From an uncultured Lachnospiraceae bacterium (lineage in GTDB: Bacteria; Bacillota; Clostridia; Lachnospirales; Lachnospiraceae): a DNA stretch of 60,348 nt. Shown here piece after piece: positions 25,536 through 34,934 of this stretch. A program made the position numbers and the translations under genes. Location of the stretch: positions 1-60,348 of the forward strand of contig CANPIM010000011.1 of the NCBI GenBank assembly GCA_947574135.1, given 5' to 3'. Under the pieces are notes generated by a model, which had not been told where the DNA came from, made no database searches, and worked only from the letters and a program-made list of their open reading frames with translations. Position 1 is the first letter of the stretch. Every line of letters starts with the position of its first letter.

Positions 25536-26522
25536 ATGAGCAACTATTTTATACAGACCTACACTTACAATCCCTGGTGGAATCTGGCTGTGGAGAAATA
25601 CCTGGCAGACCGGATACAGCCCGGGGACGTGCTGCTCTATCTTTGGCAGAATGAAAATACGGTGGTAATTGGCCGGAACCAGAATGCCCTTAAGGAATGC
25701 AGAGCCCAGCTTTTGGAGGAGCAGGGCGGATACCTGGCCAGGCGAACCACAGGAGGAGGAGCGGTCTATCATGATCTGGGAAACCTCTGTTTTACCTTTG
25801 CAGCCTCTCCCGAGGAATACAATCTGGAGCGGCAAATGGGGGTGGTGCAAAAAGCCTGCCGGAAATTTGGCATTGAGACCCGGTTTTCCGGACGAAATGA
25901 TATTATAACGGAGGAGGGCTTTAAGTTTTCCGGCAATGCCTTTTCCGTCACCTCCCAGTGTAAAATCCAGCACGGGACCCTGATGGTGCATGTGGATGTG
26001 AGGAAACTGGGAGAATACCTGACCCCTTCCAAAGAGAAAATGAAATCCAAGGGCATTAAGTCTGTCCAAGCCCGGGTGTGCAATTTACAGGATTTGAATC
26101 CGGTGGTGACTACGGATGATATGCGCCAGGCTCTCAAGGAAGCCTTTGGGGAGGAATACGGGTCGTTTACAGAGCTTTCCACAGAGGGGCTTGACAATCC
26201 GGAGGTGCAGGAGACCTATAAGCTTTATTCCTCCTGGGAGTGGAAATTCGGAAAATCCCCGGAATGCGAGACGGTTTACACCAAGCGCTTTGACTGGGGA
26301 GAGGTGGAGATCTATCTGAAGCTGAACACTTTGTATATTAGTGAGTGCAAGGTATACTCGGATGCTTTGGATGTGGAGCTTCCCGGAATGCTGGAGGGGC
26401 TTCTTACCGGGCAGCGGTATGATATGCAGGGGGTTTCGGTGCAGGAGGCAAAGGGAGCAACCGAGGAGCAAAGGGAGCGCCTTGGCCAGGTGGTGGAATG
26501 GCTGGCTGGAATTCGGGAATAA
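25536..26522 (+). CDS. lplA: Lipoate-protein ligase A
   Basis: 328 aa. Motifs of the LplA/BPL fold: NPWWNLAVEKYL, IGRNQNA, RRTTGGGAVYHDLGN (lipoyl-AMP loop, about residue 68-82) and FKFSGNAF with the catalytic Lys (about 127-134), followed by the C-terminal accessory domain. It activates free lipoate with ATP and attaches it to the lipoyl lysines of the E2 encoded upstream, which explains its place in the cluster. GAGGAGG lies 9 bases before ATG 25536. Its presence suggests that the cell scavenges lipoate. Confidence 0.94.
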   Translation: MSNYFIQTYTYNPWWNLAVEKYLADRIQPGDVLLYLWQNENTVVIGRNQNALKECRAQLLEEQGGYLARRTTGGGAVYHDLGNLCFTFAASPEEYNLERQMGVVQKACRKFGIETRFSGRNDIITEEGFKFSGNAFSVTSQCKIQHGTLMVHVDVRKLGEYLTPSKEKMKSKGIKSVQARVCNLQDLNPVVTTDDMRQALKEAFGEEYGSFTELSTEGLDNPEVQETYKLYSSWEWKFGKSPECETVYTKRFDWGEVEIYLKLNTLYISECKVYSDALDVELPGMLEGLLTGQRYDMQGVSVQEAKGATEEQRERLGQVVEWLAGIRE

Positions 26523-26534
26523 AGACAAAAGGAA

Positions 26535-26566
26535 AACGCCGGGGCAATAGCCTACGGCGTTCTTTT
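26535..26566. terminator. Bidirectional terminator between lplA and the VanZ-like gene
   Basis: Stem AACGCCG/CGGCGTT (26535-26541, 26555-26561) with an inner GGC/GCC pair, followed on the plus strand by CTTTTTGG and on the minus strand by TTCCTTTTG. It overlaps the last codons of the convergent VanZ-like gene. Confidence 0.75.
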
Positions 26567-27085
26567 TGGTATTCGCTTTTTTCGTTTTCGTCCCCAATCC
26601 CGAAAAATTGTCACCCGCCCCACAAAGCAGACCATGCGCACCAGAATCACTCCAATAAATACCCCAATGCTGTCTATAAAAACATCCCGTTTGGAGGGGC
26701 CCCGGCCGGCCACAAAGGATTGGTGGTATTCATCCAGGCAGGCGCATATGACACAGAAGCCTCCGGCCACCAGCATCAGGGCAATTCCCCGCAGACGGTA
26801 CACATAGAGAGGAAAGGAGACGCAGACAGCCAGAAGAAAATATTCCGTCACATGGGCCAGCTTTCGCACATAGGGGTGAAACTCCTCCGCATAGGCGTTG
26901 ATCTGAGCCGCGCTCCAGCCGGCCTCAAAGGACTCGTTGGTGATAACCATAAGCTTATGAGTGATCCGCCAGCTTAAATTGCCGGAAACGGATCCGGGCT
27001 GGGCGGAAAACTGGAAAATAACGTAAAGCATAAAGATGGCAGGCAAAAAAGAAAAGGGCTTTAATAATAATTTTAAGTATCGCAT
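26552..27085 (-). CDS. VanZ-like membrane protein
   Basis: 177 aa with four hydrophobic segments and the family motif LDEYHQSFVAGRGPSKRDVFIDSIG (residues about 117-141). VanZ-type proteins are small integral membrane proteins; the founding member gives low-level teicoplanin resistance, but most homologues have no known role. The start has a modest CGAGGAA ribosome binding site. No partner gene is apparent: the gene faces away from the large operon beginning at 27392. Basic C-terminus (GRKRKKRIPKRTP). Confidence 0.85.
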   Translation of the reverse strand: MRYLKLLLKPFSFLPAIFMLYVIFQFSAQPGSVSGNLSWRITHKLMVITNESFEAGWSAAQINAYAEEFHPYVRKLAHVTEYFLLAVCVSFPLYVYRLRGIALMLVAGGFCVICACLDEYHQSFVAGRGPSKRDVFIDSIGVFIGVILVRMVCFVGRVTIFRDWGRKRKKRIPKRTP

Positions 27086-27201
27086 AAAATTCCTCGTATG
27101 GTTTGGTAGATTATTTTAGAGCATATCACAGGAGAAACTAAAAATCCAGAACAGTTTCTTAAGAAAATATGAAAATAAAGGGAAAAAGAAGTGAAAAAAT
27201 A

Positions 27202-27310
27202 TTTTAAAAATCGACAATTTGTGCTATACTCCTTTTGGATAGCGAGGGGGAAGCTTCTGTCTTTATACTATAAAGTATAAAATCTATACTATTTTTGTCT
27301 TTTTTATCCA
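27202..27310 (+). promoter_or_regulatory. Control region of the VWA-tubulin-FtsK locus with TATACT/AGTATA repeats
   Basis: A candidate promoter has TATACT at 27225-27230 with a weak TTTTAA 17 bases upstream. Downstream, TATACT (27264-27269), AGTATA (27274-27279) and TATACT (27285-27290) can form two alternative 6-bp hairpins sharing the middle arm, the second followed by ATTTTTGTCTTTTTT. This could be an operator cluster or a weak leader terminator. It occupies the middle of the 306-base gap 27086-27391; the rest of the gap is AT-rich without other recognisable signals. Confidence 0.5.
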
Positions 27311-27391
27311 CAGATTTTACCTTCTGCGCAAAAAAGGTTGCAGGATTGTACAAATGTATCAGGTTGTTTTGAAAAATCAGGGGGTGGACTT

Positions 27392-29494
27392 TTGAAACGG
27401 TTGTTGGCAGCAATACTCACTTTTTTTATGCTTTTTTCCCTGCCCGTTCTGGGGCTTGAGAGTCGGGCGGATTCCGGGTATCCCACCAGGGTGATTCATG
27501 TGGTGTACGACGATTCCGGGAGCATGATAAAGACCGGAGGGAATGCGGTGGACACCTGGTGTCAGGCCAAATATTCCATGGAGGTCTTTGCGGCTATGCT
27601 GGGCGAGGGGGACACCATGAATATTTACGTCATGAGCGATTATGTGAATGACACGGCCGCCGGCCCCAGGCTGTCTCTGAACGGAGGCGAGGGACCGGCC
27701 GCCAATGTGGAAAAGGTCCACGATATGGTGACCCATGCCAGCGATACGCCCTTTAATGCAGTGCGGAAAGCTTATTCGGATCTGGAGGGCGTCTCGGCAG
27801 ACGAGAAATGGCTGGTGGTTCTCACAGACGGAGAATTTCAGGATGTGGAGAATATCGACAGCTTTTTCGCTCAGAAGCAGCCGGATGTAAGCGTGATGTT
27901 TTTGGGCATGGGAGCAGCGGCTCCGTCCATCAATGCAGACGAGGCAAACAATATTTATTTTGTCAAGGCGGAGACCAGCAAGCAGATCTTGAATAAGATC
28001 ACGGATATCTGTACCCGGATTTTCAACAGCAATAAACTGACGGTAGACACGGGAAGCATGGAATTTTCCTTTGACGTGCCCATGTCTGAGCTGGTGGTTT
28101 TTGCCCAGGGAGCGGATGTGCGGATAAACGGTTTAAAGGCAGAGGACGGGACGGAAATCAAGGCCAATGCAGCCCCGGTGCCTGTGCGGTACTGTGAGGA
28201 GGCCACCACCAATCCCTCCTACACGGACATTAAGGTGGATACGGAGCTGGTGGGAAGCATTCTCACCTTTAAGGGGGATTACAGCGCCGGGGCCTACACG
28301 GCGGATGTGACGGGAGCGGAGACCCTGGAGATCTACTATAAGCCCAATGTAAGCATTGCCGTATATCTCACGGATGGGGAGGGGCAGCTGGTGGAGTCCA
28401 TGGATGCCCTGGAGGCCGGAGAGTATATCCTGTCCTTTGGTCTGGTTCGGTCCGGAACGGAGGAGCAGGTGGCGGAGTCCCAGCTTTTGGGGGATGTGGA
28501 ATACTCTGCCTATGTGACGGTGAACGGAAAAGAGGGTGAGCAGTCTTACGCCTCCGGAGATACCATCTATCTGGAGGAGGGAAGCTTTCAGGTGGATGCC
28601 ACGGCCAGGTATCTGAAATACAATACAGTGACCACCCAGCTGTCCTATGAAATCTACAAAAATAAAAATATGGAGCTTCAGGTGACGGACAATCCCAGGT
28701 ATATGCTAAAGGGAAAGGGGATAGCAAACAGCCAGGAGCCCATTGTGGTGAAGGCCACCCTGGACGGGCAGGAATTTACGGCAGAGCAGTGGGCCTGTGT
28801 GGAGGAGCTTGCCCTTACCCAGCCGGAGGAAGAGGAGCGGATTCTCTTTGTGACGGAAAAGAGTGAGGAGCCGGGAATCTTTCATATTTATCCCACCATG
28901 GAGGAGGGAAAGCGCCCCTCCGGGGAGTTTTCGGACTTGGATCTTTCCGTAAAGGCATGGGGAAAGAGTGGTCTGGAGAGCTGGAGCGGCGAGGCTTCTC
29001 TCACGGCGAAGATCGATGATCAGAGAAGCTGGTTTGAGAAGAACCTGGATAAGATTATAAAGATTACCCTTCTGGTTTTGCTTGGCCTGCTTATTTTGGG
29101 CTATGTGCCGCCTTTTAAGAAATATTTGCCCAAGAAGCTTAAGAAGATGCCCAACATCAACTGCAAGCCCAACATTCCGGGAAAGCGGCCGTGGATGGCC
29201 AAGGGGCGCTACAGCAAGAAGCGGATTTCTACCTTTATTCCCTACAAGGCTGAGCGGGGAAGCATCCGGTTCCTGCCCACAGGCGTGGCCGGAGCGCCGC
29301 CCTTACAGATTAAGGCAGCGGGAGGCAACCGGGTGGAGATTGTGAACACAAAGGCCTACGGGGGCAATGCCGGTCTGACCATAGACGGACTTCCCATTCA
29401 AAAGGATGTGAAAAAGAACCTGCGCAAGCCGGCAGGTATGATTATCAAATATGTAACAAAGGAAACCGATTATAATTGTACGCCAAGTAATTAA
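27392..29494 (+). CDS. Signal-anchored von Willebrand factor A domain protein
   Basis: 700 aa. TTG start at 27392 is inferred: GGGGGTGG sits just upstream and the product then begins with a classical signal peptide (MKRLLAAILTFFMLFSLPVLG). A VWA domain follows (about 30-205) with the metal-site motif DDSGSM (40-45) and LVVLTDGEF. Residues about 210-540 form predicted beta-rich extracellular modules. One transmembrane helix (about 554-575, LLVLLGLLILGYV) leads to a 125-residue very basic cytoplasmic tail. VWA domains bind protein partners through a metal ion, so this is a likely surface receptor or assembly scaffold. First gene of the locus; the tubulin-like gene follows 19 bases later. No named family beyond VWA is recognised. 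Confidence 0.85.
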   Translation: MKRLLAAILTFFMLFSLPVLGLESRADSGYPTRVIHVVYDDSGSMIKTGGNAVDTWCQAKYSMEVFAAMLGEGDTMNIYVMSDYVNDTAAGPRLSLNGGEGPAANVEKVHDMVTHASDTPFNAVRKAYSDLEGVSADEKWLVVLTDGEFQDVENIDSFFAQKQPDVSVMFLGMGAAAPSINADEANNIYFVKAETSKQILNKITDICTRIFNSNKLTVDTGSMEFSFDVPMSELVVFAQGADVRINGLKAEDGTEIKANAAPVPVRYCEEATTNPSYTDIKVDTELVGSILTFKGDYSAGAYTADVTGAETLEIYYKPNVSIAVYLTDGEGQLVESMDALEAGEYILSFGLVRSGTEEQVAESQLLGDVEYSAYVTVNGKEGEQSYASGDTIYLEEGSFQVDATARYLKYNTVTTQLSYEIYKNKNMELQVTDNPRYMLKGKGIANSQEPIVVKATLDGQEFTAEQWACVEELALTQPEEEERILFVTEKSEEPGIFHIYPTMEEGKRPSGEFSDLDLSVKAWGKSGLESWSGEASLTAKIDDQRSWFEKNLDKIIKITLLVLLGLLILGYVPPFKKYLPKKLKKMPNINCKPNIPGKRPWMAKGRYSKKRISTFIPYKAERGSIRFLPTGVAGAPPLQIKAAGGNRVEIVNTKAYGGNAGLTIDGLPIQKDVKKNLRKPAGMIIKYVTKETDYNCTPSN

Positions 29495-29513
29495 TATCAG
29501 GAGGGGATAAGGA

Positions 29514-32500
29514 ATGAATGCACCTACATTAATCGTGGGACTTGGGGGAAAGGGCTCAGATGTGGCCCTGCGCGTGTCTAAGATGGTCACAGAGGAGCAG
29601 CGCAAGCAGATAGGATTTGCAGTTTTTGATACGGATGTGAATGAGCTTCGGAAGATCAAAGAGAAAAATCCCTTTGTACATACCATTCAGACCTCCACCA
29701 AGCTGTCCGTGGGAGAATATTTGGATATTGACACCCATGCCAGGGACACCTGGTTTCCGGTAAATGCCATTCTCAATAGCAAGACATTGACAGAGGGCGC
29801 CGGACAGGTTCGGGCCGTGTCCCGCATGGCCTTTGAGACAGCGATCCGGGCGGGAAAAATGGAGGAGCTTCATCAAGCCATAGAATCCCTCTATAAGCTT
29901 GAGGGGGAGGAGTATCAGCAGGCCCTTCGGGTGATTATTGTAAGCTCTTTAGCCGGCGGCACCGGCTCGGGATTGATTCTGCCCGTAGCGCTGTATATTA
30001 AAAATTATCTGGCTACCCGGTTCCGCCAGAGCGCCAATATCACCAGAGGCTTTTTCCTTCTGCCGGAGGTGTTCTACGGGGTGATTCCCGGCCAGGCGGA
30101 GCGGAACAACCTAAAGAGCAATGCCTACGCCACCCTGCGGGAGCTGGACGCCTTTCTGATGAAGGGGGATTCCACCCTGCCGGAGAAATATAAGCGCACG
30201 GTGAAGATGGAGTTCCCTTGCGTGGGCTCCGGGGAATTCGAGGAGTATGATGTGCGGCCCTTTGACTTCTGCTTTCTTTTCGATGCCCAAAACTCCGACG
30301 GCAAGAAGCTTAATTCCTTTAATCAATACCTGGATCATGCGGCCAACTGCATCTATGCCCAGTCCATCGGCCCCATGAATAAGCGGAGCAATTCCTCCGA
30401 GGACAATACCATCCGCAAACTGTGCGCGGAGAGCGGACGGAACCGGTATGCCGGTGCCGGCACCTCCATGCTCATCTATCCGGTGGACGATGTGAAGCAG
30501 TATCTGGCTCTTAGCTGGGCCAAGGAATCCGTATCGGATCAGTGGCTGGTCTTTGACGATATGTTTAAGAAGCGCACCATGGAGAATGCCCGGGCCAAGA
30601 AGCAGGGGATTCGCGTGGCGGAGCTGAAGGAAGAGAAATGCTATGTGGATTCCGTGGAGCAGATGGCCAAGAATAAGGATCCCTTTGCATTGGCCATTGT
30701 GGAGGCCTGCGGCTCCTACGATGAGAGCGGCTTTACCCGGGTGTCCGACAAGTGGGATGAGTATATCGGGGAGCTGAAGAAAAAGATAGAGATAGAGAAT
30801 TCCTCAGGCCAGGCGGATCTGGACAGCACCTGTGAGCAGGTGACGGCTGCCCTTCATTCCATTGAGCCTGGCAGCGGGGAGGAGGCCTGGCAGGCCTATG
30901 TGGATGTGTATCAGGGCCTGGTAAAGTACAAGGGCATGATCCAGAAGTATTTAAGCGATGCCGCCCGGACCGTGGCCTACACCATTTTTCGCGCCAGCGA
31001 TGAATCCGTTACAAAGGGAGGGCTCAAATATCAGCTGGAGACCTATATGCGCAATTCCCGGGGAGATTTTATTCACCCCAATGCGGTGCGCTATTTCCTG
31101 TACAAGGTCATGGAGAATCTCAACAGTGAGCTGCAGATGATGAAGATCAATGTGGCCAATGAGGAGAAATTCTTTGATGAGTTTGAGAAGAACAATTTTG
31201 ACGACAGCAGCACAGACACAGTGGAGACTGTGTACGACCTGTCCAAGACCCGGAAGGTGTCCATTGCGGACAAGATTTTCCGCAGGCTGAGCAGCGACCA
31301 GGAGGAGCTGATCTCCGCCTTTTCCCAATACTTGACCCATGCCAATGAGTTCCGGGTAAACGCCGTGTATGCGGCGGTTCTGGAGGAGGGGATTGCCTAT
31401 GTGAAGCGCTTAAGCGAGTCCTTCCAGAGCTTTTATAAATCCTTTGACAGCAAGATCTCTGCCATGAACCGGGAGATCCGCACCATTGAGAATAAATTTA
31501 ACCATCTCAAGGGGACAGCGGCCCGGTATGTGTGCGCTTCCTCCAGATGCCTTAAGAAGATGCTGGAGAATATGCCCTACACCGGAGGCACCATAGAGAT
31601 TGACAGTCGCCTAGCGGAGACCATTTATTCCCGGGTGCGCAGCTTTGCCATGCTGGATACCAGACCGGAGAATACCAACTTCTTCAGCAATATCTTTGAC
31701 ATAGATATTCTCAATTACTTTAAGAGGACTCTTATGGAGGTCTACGCCTCGGATATTGATCTGGACATTATTATGGCCATTGAGAAGGAAGCAGAGTATG
31801 AGAATGGCATTTACGATGACGATGAGGTGGAGAAGTATGTGGTAAGGACCTTTAATGAGGCAAAGGTTCTGGCGGCTCCCTTTATCGAGAAGCCTCTGGG
31901 AGAGGAGAAGGATCCCATTAATTCCTGTGCCTTCAATAAGGATCTGAAGGTGGACGACGATTCTCCCCGGGCCCAGATTGTGGATCGGGAGCTGATGAAT
32001 TTCGGGGGAGAGCCGGATTCGGATGTGCCCAAGAATATGATTCTCTTTTACAAGTCCTTCTACGGACTGCGGGCCAATGATCTGAGCAAGTTTGCGCCGC
32101 CCCAGAAGGCGGAGACCTACAACCGGACAGGGGGAGAATATTTTAAGGCGTATTTTGAGCTGGTGAGTCGGATTCATCCCATTCCGGACAAGAGCAAGGT
32201 GATCACCCCGCACATTGACCGCTGGTGGCACAATGTGGCTATGATGCCGGATCTGGATGAGGGCAACCAGCAGCGCCAGGAGACAGAAATTTATGCCGCC
32301 CTGTTCTGGGGCCTTGTCAGCGGCTATATCGATATGTTTGAGACGGGCTATGACCAGCGGACCTACCGGCTGAATGTGGAGGATGTGGATGTGGATGAGG
32401 ATTCCAGCACCCTGGTGGTTTCCAACGGAACCCCCTGTGATAAGCTTTATGAGGTGTGGGATGCCCTCTCCATCTATCCGGAGCTGGTGACCAATATTTT

Positions 32501-32975
32501 GAAGCGCAAGGCCGACGAGATCGAGGCGGAGGTTAACGGAAATAAGTCTGCCCTGGAGAGCGGGCTGATGCGCTCCCTGGCTTCCTTCCGTATTCGGGAG
32601 TATGAGCTGGGCAGCGACAACGGTGTGCGGAGCATTTTTGATATTCCTCTGCTGATTAAGAGATCCATGACCTCGGATATCTACGACGAGGAGAAGGTTA
32701 TCCGCATTCTCAAGGTAGAGATCGCCGAGGTGGAGCGGTATATTTCCAGATTTTGCACCACCAAGGAGTATCCGGAGATTGCGGGGAAGGTGATTTACGA
32801 GCAGTTTGAGAAGTTCCTGGAGGATATTGAGATCGAGAGCGGAAAGTGGAAGGAGATCTACCACGATTATCTCTTTACCAGAACCTGCAGCAATGTGGCC
32901 AAGGCTCTGGAGGATCTGGGACTTCGGGATCAGGCGGAGTCTGTCCGGGAGCAGGGAAAGGAATTGAGCAAGTAA
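29514..32975 (+). CDS. Large tubulin/FtsZ-like GTPase-domain protein
   Basis: 1153 aa. The N-terminus has a tubulin/FtsZ-type nucleotide site: LIVGLGGKGSDVALRV (residues 6-21), VFDTD (38-42) and the signature SLAGGTGSGL (145-154, compare GGGTGTG of FtsZ). It corresponds to the Tubulin_2 (tubulin-like) family, which is uncharacterised and large, unlike cell-division FtsZ (about 400 aa). The remaining 800 residues are mostly helical with acidic patches and no recognised domain. GGAGGGG lies upstream of ATG 29514. Embedded between the VWA gene and two membrane-protein genes, so it probably forms a cytoplasmic ring or scaffold for the complex. Polymerisation and GTP use are untested inference. 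Confidence 0.85.
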   Translation: MNAPTLIVGLGGKGSDVALRVSKMVTEEQRKQIGFAVFDTDVNELRKIKEKNPFVHTIQTSTKLSVGEYLDIDTHARDTWFPVNAILNSKTLTEGAGQVRAVSRMAFETAIRAGKMEELHQAIESLYKLEGEEYQQALRVIIVSSLAGGTGSGLILPVALYIKNYLATRFRQSANITRGFFLLPEVFYGVIPGQAERNNLKSNAYATLRELDAFLMKGDSTLPEKYKRTVKMEFPCVGSGEFEEYDVRPFDFCFLFDAQNSDGKKLNSFNQYLDHAANCIYAQSIGPMNKRSNSSEDNTIRKLCAESGRNRYAGAGTSMLIYPVDDVKQYLALSWAKESVSDQWLVFDDMFKKRTMENARAKKQGIRVAELKEEKCYVDSVEQMAKNKDPFALAIVEACGSYDESGFTRVSDKWDEYIGELKKKIEIENSSGQADLDSTCEQVTAALHSIEPGSGEEAWQAYVDVYQGLVKYKGMIQKYLSDAARTVAYTIFRASDESVTKGGLKYQLETYMRNSRGDFIHPNAVRYFLYKVMENLNSELQMMKINVANEEKFFDEFEKNNFDDSSTDTVETVYDLSKTRKVSIADKIFRRLSSDQEELISAFSQYLTHANEFRVNAVYAAVLEEGIAYVKRLSESFQSFYKSFDSKISAMNREIRTIENKFNHLKGTAARYVCASSRCLKKMLENMPYTGGTIEIDSRLAETIYSRVRSFAMLDTRPENTNFFSNIFDIDILNYFKRTLMEVYASDIDLDIIMAIEKEAEYENGIYDDDEVEKYVVRTFNEAKVLAAPFIEKPLGEEKDPINSCAFNKDLKVDDDSPRAQIVDRELMNFGGEPDSDVPKNMILFYKSFYGLRANDLSKFAPPQKAETYNRTGGEYFKAYFELVSRIHPIPDKSKVITPHIDRWWHNVAMMPDLDEGNQQRQETEIYAALFWGLVSGYIDMFETGYDQRTYRLNVEDVDVDEDSSTLVVSNGTPCDKLYEVWDALSIYPELVTNILKRKADEIEAEVNGNKSALESGLMRSLASFRIREYELGSDNGVRSIFDIPLLIKRSMTSDIYDEEKVIRILKVEIAEVERYISRFCTTKEYPEIAGKVIYEQFEKFLEDIEIESGKWKEIYHDYLFTRTCSNVAKALEDLGLRDQAESVREQGKELSK

Positions 32976-32999
32976 AGCAATGCAAAGGCGGTGGAATCA

Positions 33000-34934
33000 A
33001 TGTATTCTGTTCTGATACAAAATAAAAAAACCATAGAATGCTTTCATGAGTTCCATCCGCTGTTTCTGGAGGCACTGAGAAGGAACGTGGCCTGCTGCAG
33101 ATGGCTGGAATCGGGAACCACCATTGATACGGCGCTGCCGGAGCTTATAAGCCTTACGGAGGACAAGGAGGAGTGGCGGGCCATTATCGTCCGGGTGGAG
33201 GACGAGGAGAGCATGCGCAGCTTTGATACGGATCCCAAGAACCCCTATGATTTTCTGATCAATGCAGAGGGGGCAGATCGGACCAGGGAGAGCCGGGTGC
33301 CCCTTATCCGGTTGACCCATATGCTGGGAGGAGTGCCGGCTCCGGAGGTGCTGTATGAGACCAGGAAAATAAAGGAGAAAAACAAAGCTTCCCGGGTGAT
33401 CTATATTCCTAAGCGTTCTCTGGAGGAGGAGATGGATCACGCCTCTCTCATGCAGAAGTATGATTACAACGGAAAGCTGCCCAGGGAGATTCTGATTGTC
33501 ACCCTGCGCTGCAGGGAGAAGGGAGAGCAGAAGTCTGCCCGGGATGTGTGGAGCAACCGCCTGGAGACCAGCAGCTCGGAATTCTGGAAGCGGAATAATT
33601 ATCCCAGCAGGTGTCGGTTTCTGGTGTATGATTACCAGAATGAGGGAGCGGTTCAAAAGGAAGCGGATCTCTTTAATTTTTGGCTGTGCGTTATGCTGCT
33701 GGCTACCAATGATATGGATCCCAGCTCGCTCCAGGCCTATAAGCTTTATAGCATGCGCCCCCTTTTGGATCGGGGAAAAATGGCAGAATGCTTTAACTAT
33801 AAGACAGCCTGCCTCCTTGGTGTAAAAAATTTTATTGCCAGCGAGATTAAGCGGGACATGGAGCTTAAAATCATCGTTCACCGGGAGATGCCGGAGTATT
33901 CCATGAAGATACCGGTGCACGTGGAATTTCCCCATACCATGGATATGCATGTGGATGAGGGGGAATTTCCCCTGTGTGCAAAAAGCGCCAAGGCAGATCG
34001 GGACAAATGGCGAAATCTGAGCACAGGGGCGGAGTATGCCCTGGAGAATACCTTCCGGAAGGCGGAGCGGGCCCTGGAGGAGAGTGCAGACCATATGCGC
34101 TATGTGGGCCATATGTCCGAGGAGGATGTGGAGCCCCTGGATCGGTTTCAGGAGGGGGACATGAAGCTTGAGCTCTCCGGTCTCTATGAGAGGATTCTGC
34201 AGACCCAGAATGTTCTTCCCGGCGCCCGTATGCGAAAGAGGCGGAGGCTGGAGGAGCTGTCCTTAAAGGTGCAGGAGCATATGAAGAGCCGGGTGGAGCT
34301 GTCCTGGGCTGTGATGTGTCTGGTCGTGCTTGCAGTGCTTTTGCTCCTGGCCTTTCTTCCCGCTGTTTTTTTTCGTACCATACTGGGAATTGGAAGCGTT
34401 TGGGGAGCCCTTTTCTTTGCCCTGGCTCTGCTTTTGGGCTTTGGGCTTACGGAGCTTGTGCTGCTGCTTCTCCAAAAACGGAAGTTTAACAAGCGGATTG
34501 GGGAGTACAATGAGGAGCTGGAGGAGCATGCCTCGGAGCTGACCCAGAATATTTCTCTGTACACAGACTTTGTCAGCGACATGGTTTCCTATGCCAGAGG
34601 AAACAGCTACTTGAATATTCTTAAGCGGAAGAAGTATGTGGAGGAGAATGGCTACGACTCTCTGCAGAAGCATTTTCGGGCGGCAGGCTCTTTCCTTAGC
34701 CGGCTGGATAAATGGAGCAGGGCTTTTTATCTCCAGGTGGATTCCTACGGTCGGCCGGATAACAGCCTGGAGATTGACACAGAGCTTTCCCCCCAGTATT
34801 GTCCCATGTATACCTTTGAAACCGGGAAGGAATATCAGGTTCCCTTAAATGAGACCGGAGAATTTATTGTTTCTCCCTTTGAGTTTGTCCGGAAGCTGGA
34901 AATTATCAGAGAGGAGCTGTACGAGGATGAATGA
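33000..34934 (+). CDS. Two-helix membrane protein of unknown family
   Basis: 644 aa, not recognised. Residues 1-425 are soluble and contain no motif I know; residues about 430-493 hold two adjacent transmembrane helices (WAVMCLVVLAVLLLLAFLPAVFF and a second Leu-rich one); the C-terminal 150 residues are partly coiled coil. Both large soluble parts would be on the same, probably cytoplasmic, side. ATG 33000 is preferred to GTG 32991, which overlaps the GGCGGTGG ribosome binding site. Ends 8 bases inside the next gene, showing translational coupling. Presumably a structural subunit of the same complex as its neighbours. Confidence 0.8.
   Translation: MYSVLIQNKKTIECFHEFHPLFLEALRRNVACCRWLESGTTIDTALPELISLTEDKEEWRAIIVRVEDEESMRSFDTDPKNPYDFLINAEGADRTRESRVPLIRLTHMLGGVPAPEVLYETRKIKEKNKASRVIYIPKRSLEEEMDHASLMQKYDYNGKLPREILIVTLRCREKGEQKSARDVWSNRLETSSSEFWKRNNYPSRCRFLVYDYQNEGAVQKEADLFNFWLCVMLLATNDMDPSSLQAYKLYSMRPLLDRGKMAECFNYKTACLLGVKNFIASEIKRDMELKIIVHREMPEYSMKIPVHVEFPHTMDMHVDEGEFPLCAKSAKADRDKWRNLSTGAEYALENTFRKAERALEESADHMRYVGHMSEEDVEPLDRFQEGDMKLELSGLYERILQTQNVLPGARMRKRRRLEELSLKVQEHMKSRVELSWAVMCLVVLAVLLLLAFLPAVFFRTILGIGSVWGALFFALALLLGFGLTELVLLLLQKRKFNKRIGEYNEELEEHASELTQNISLYTDFVSDMVSYARGNSYLNILKRKKYVEENGYDSLQKHFRAAGSFLSRLDKWSRAFYLQVDSYGRPDNSLEIDTELSPQYCPMYTFETGKEYQVPLNETGEFIVSPFEFVRKLEIIREELYEDE

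Noticed and set aside
29514..32975. Interpretation as FtsZ
   Set aside because: Length, weak similarity outside the GGTGSG motif and the gene context do not fit the cell-division protein.
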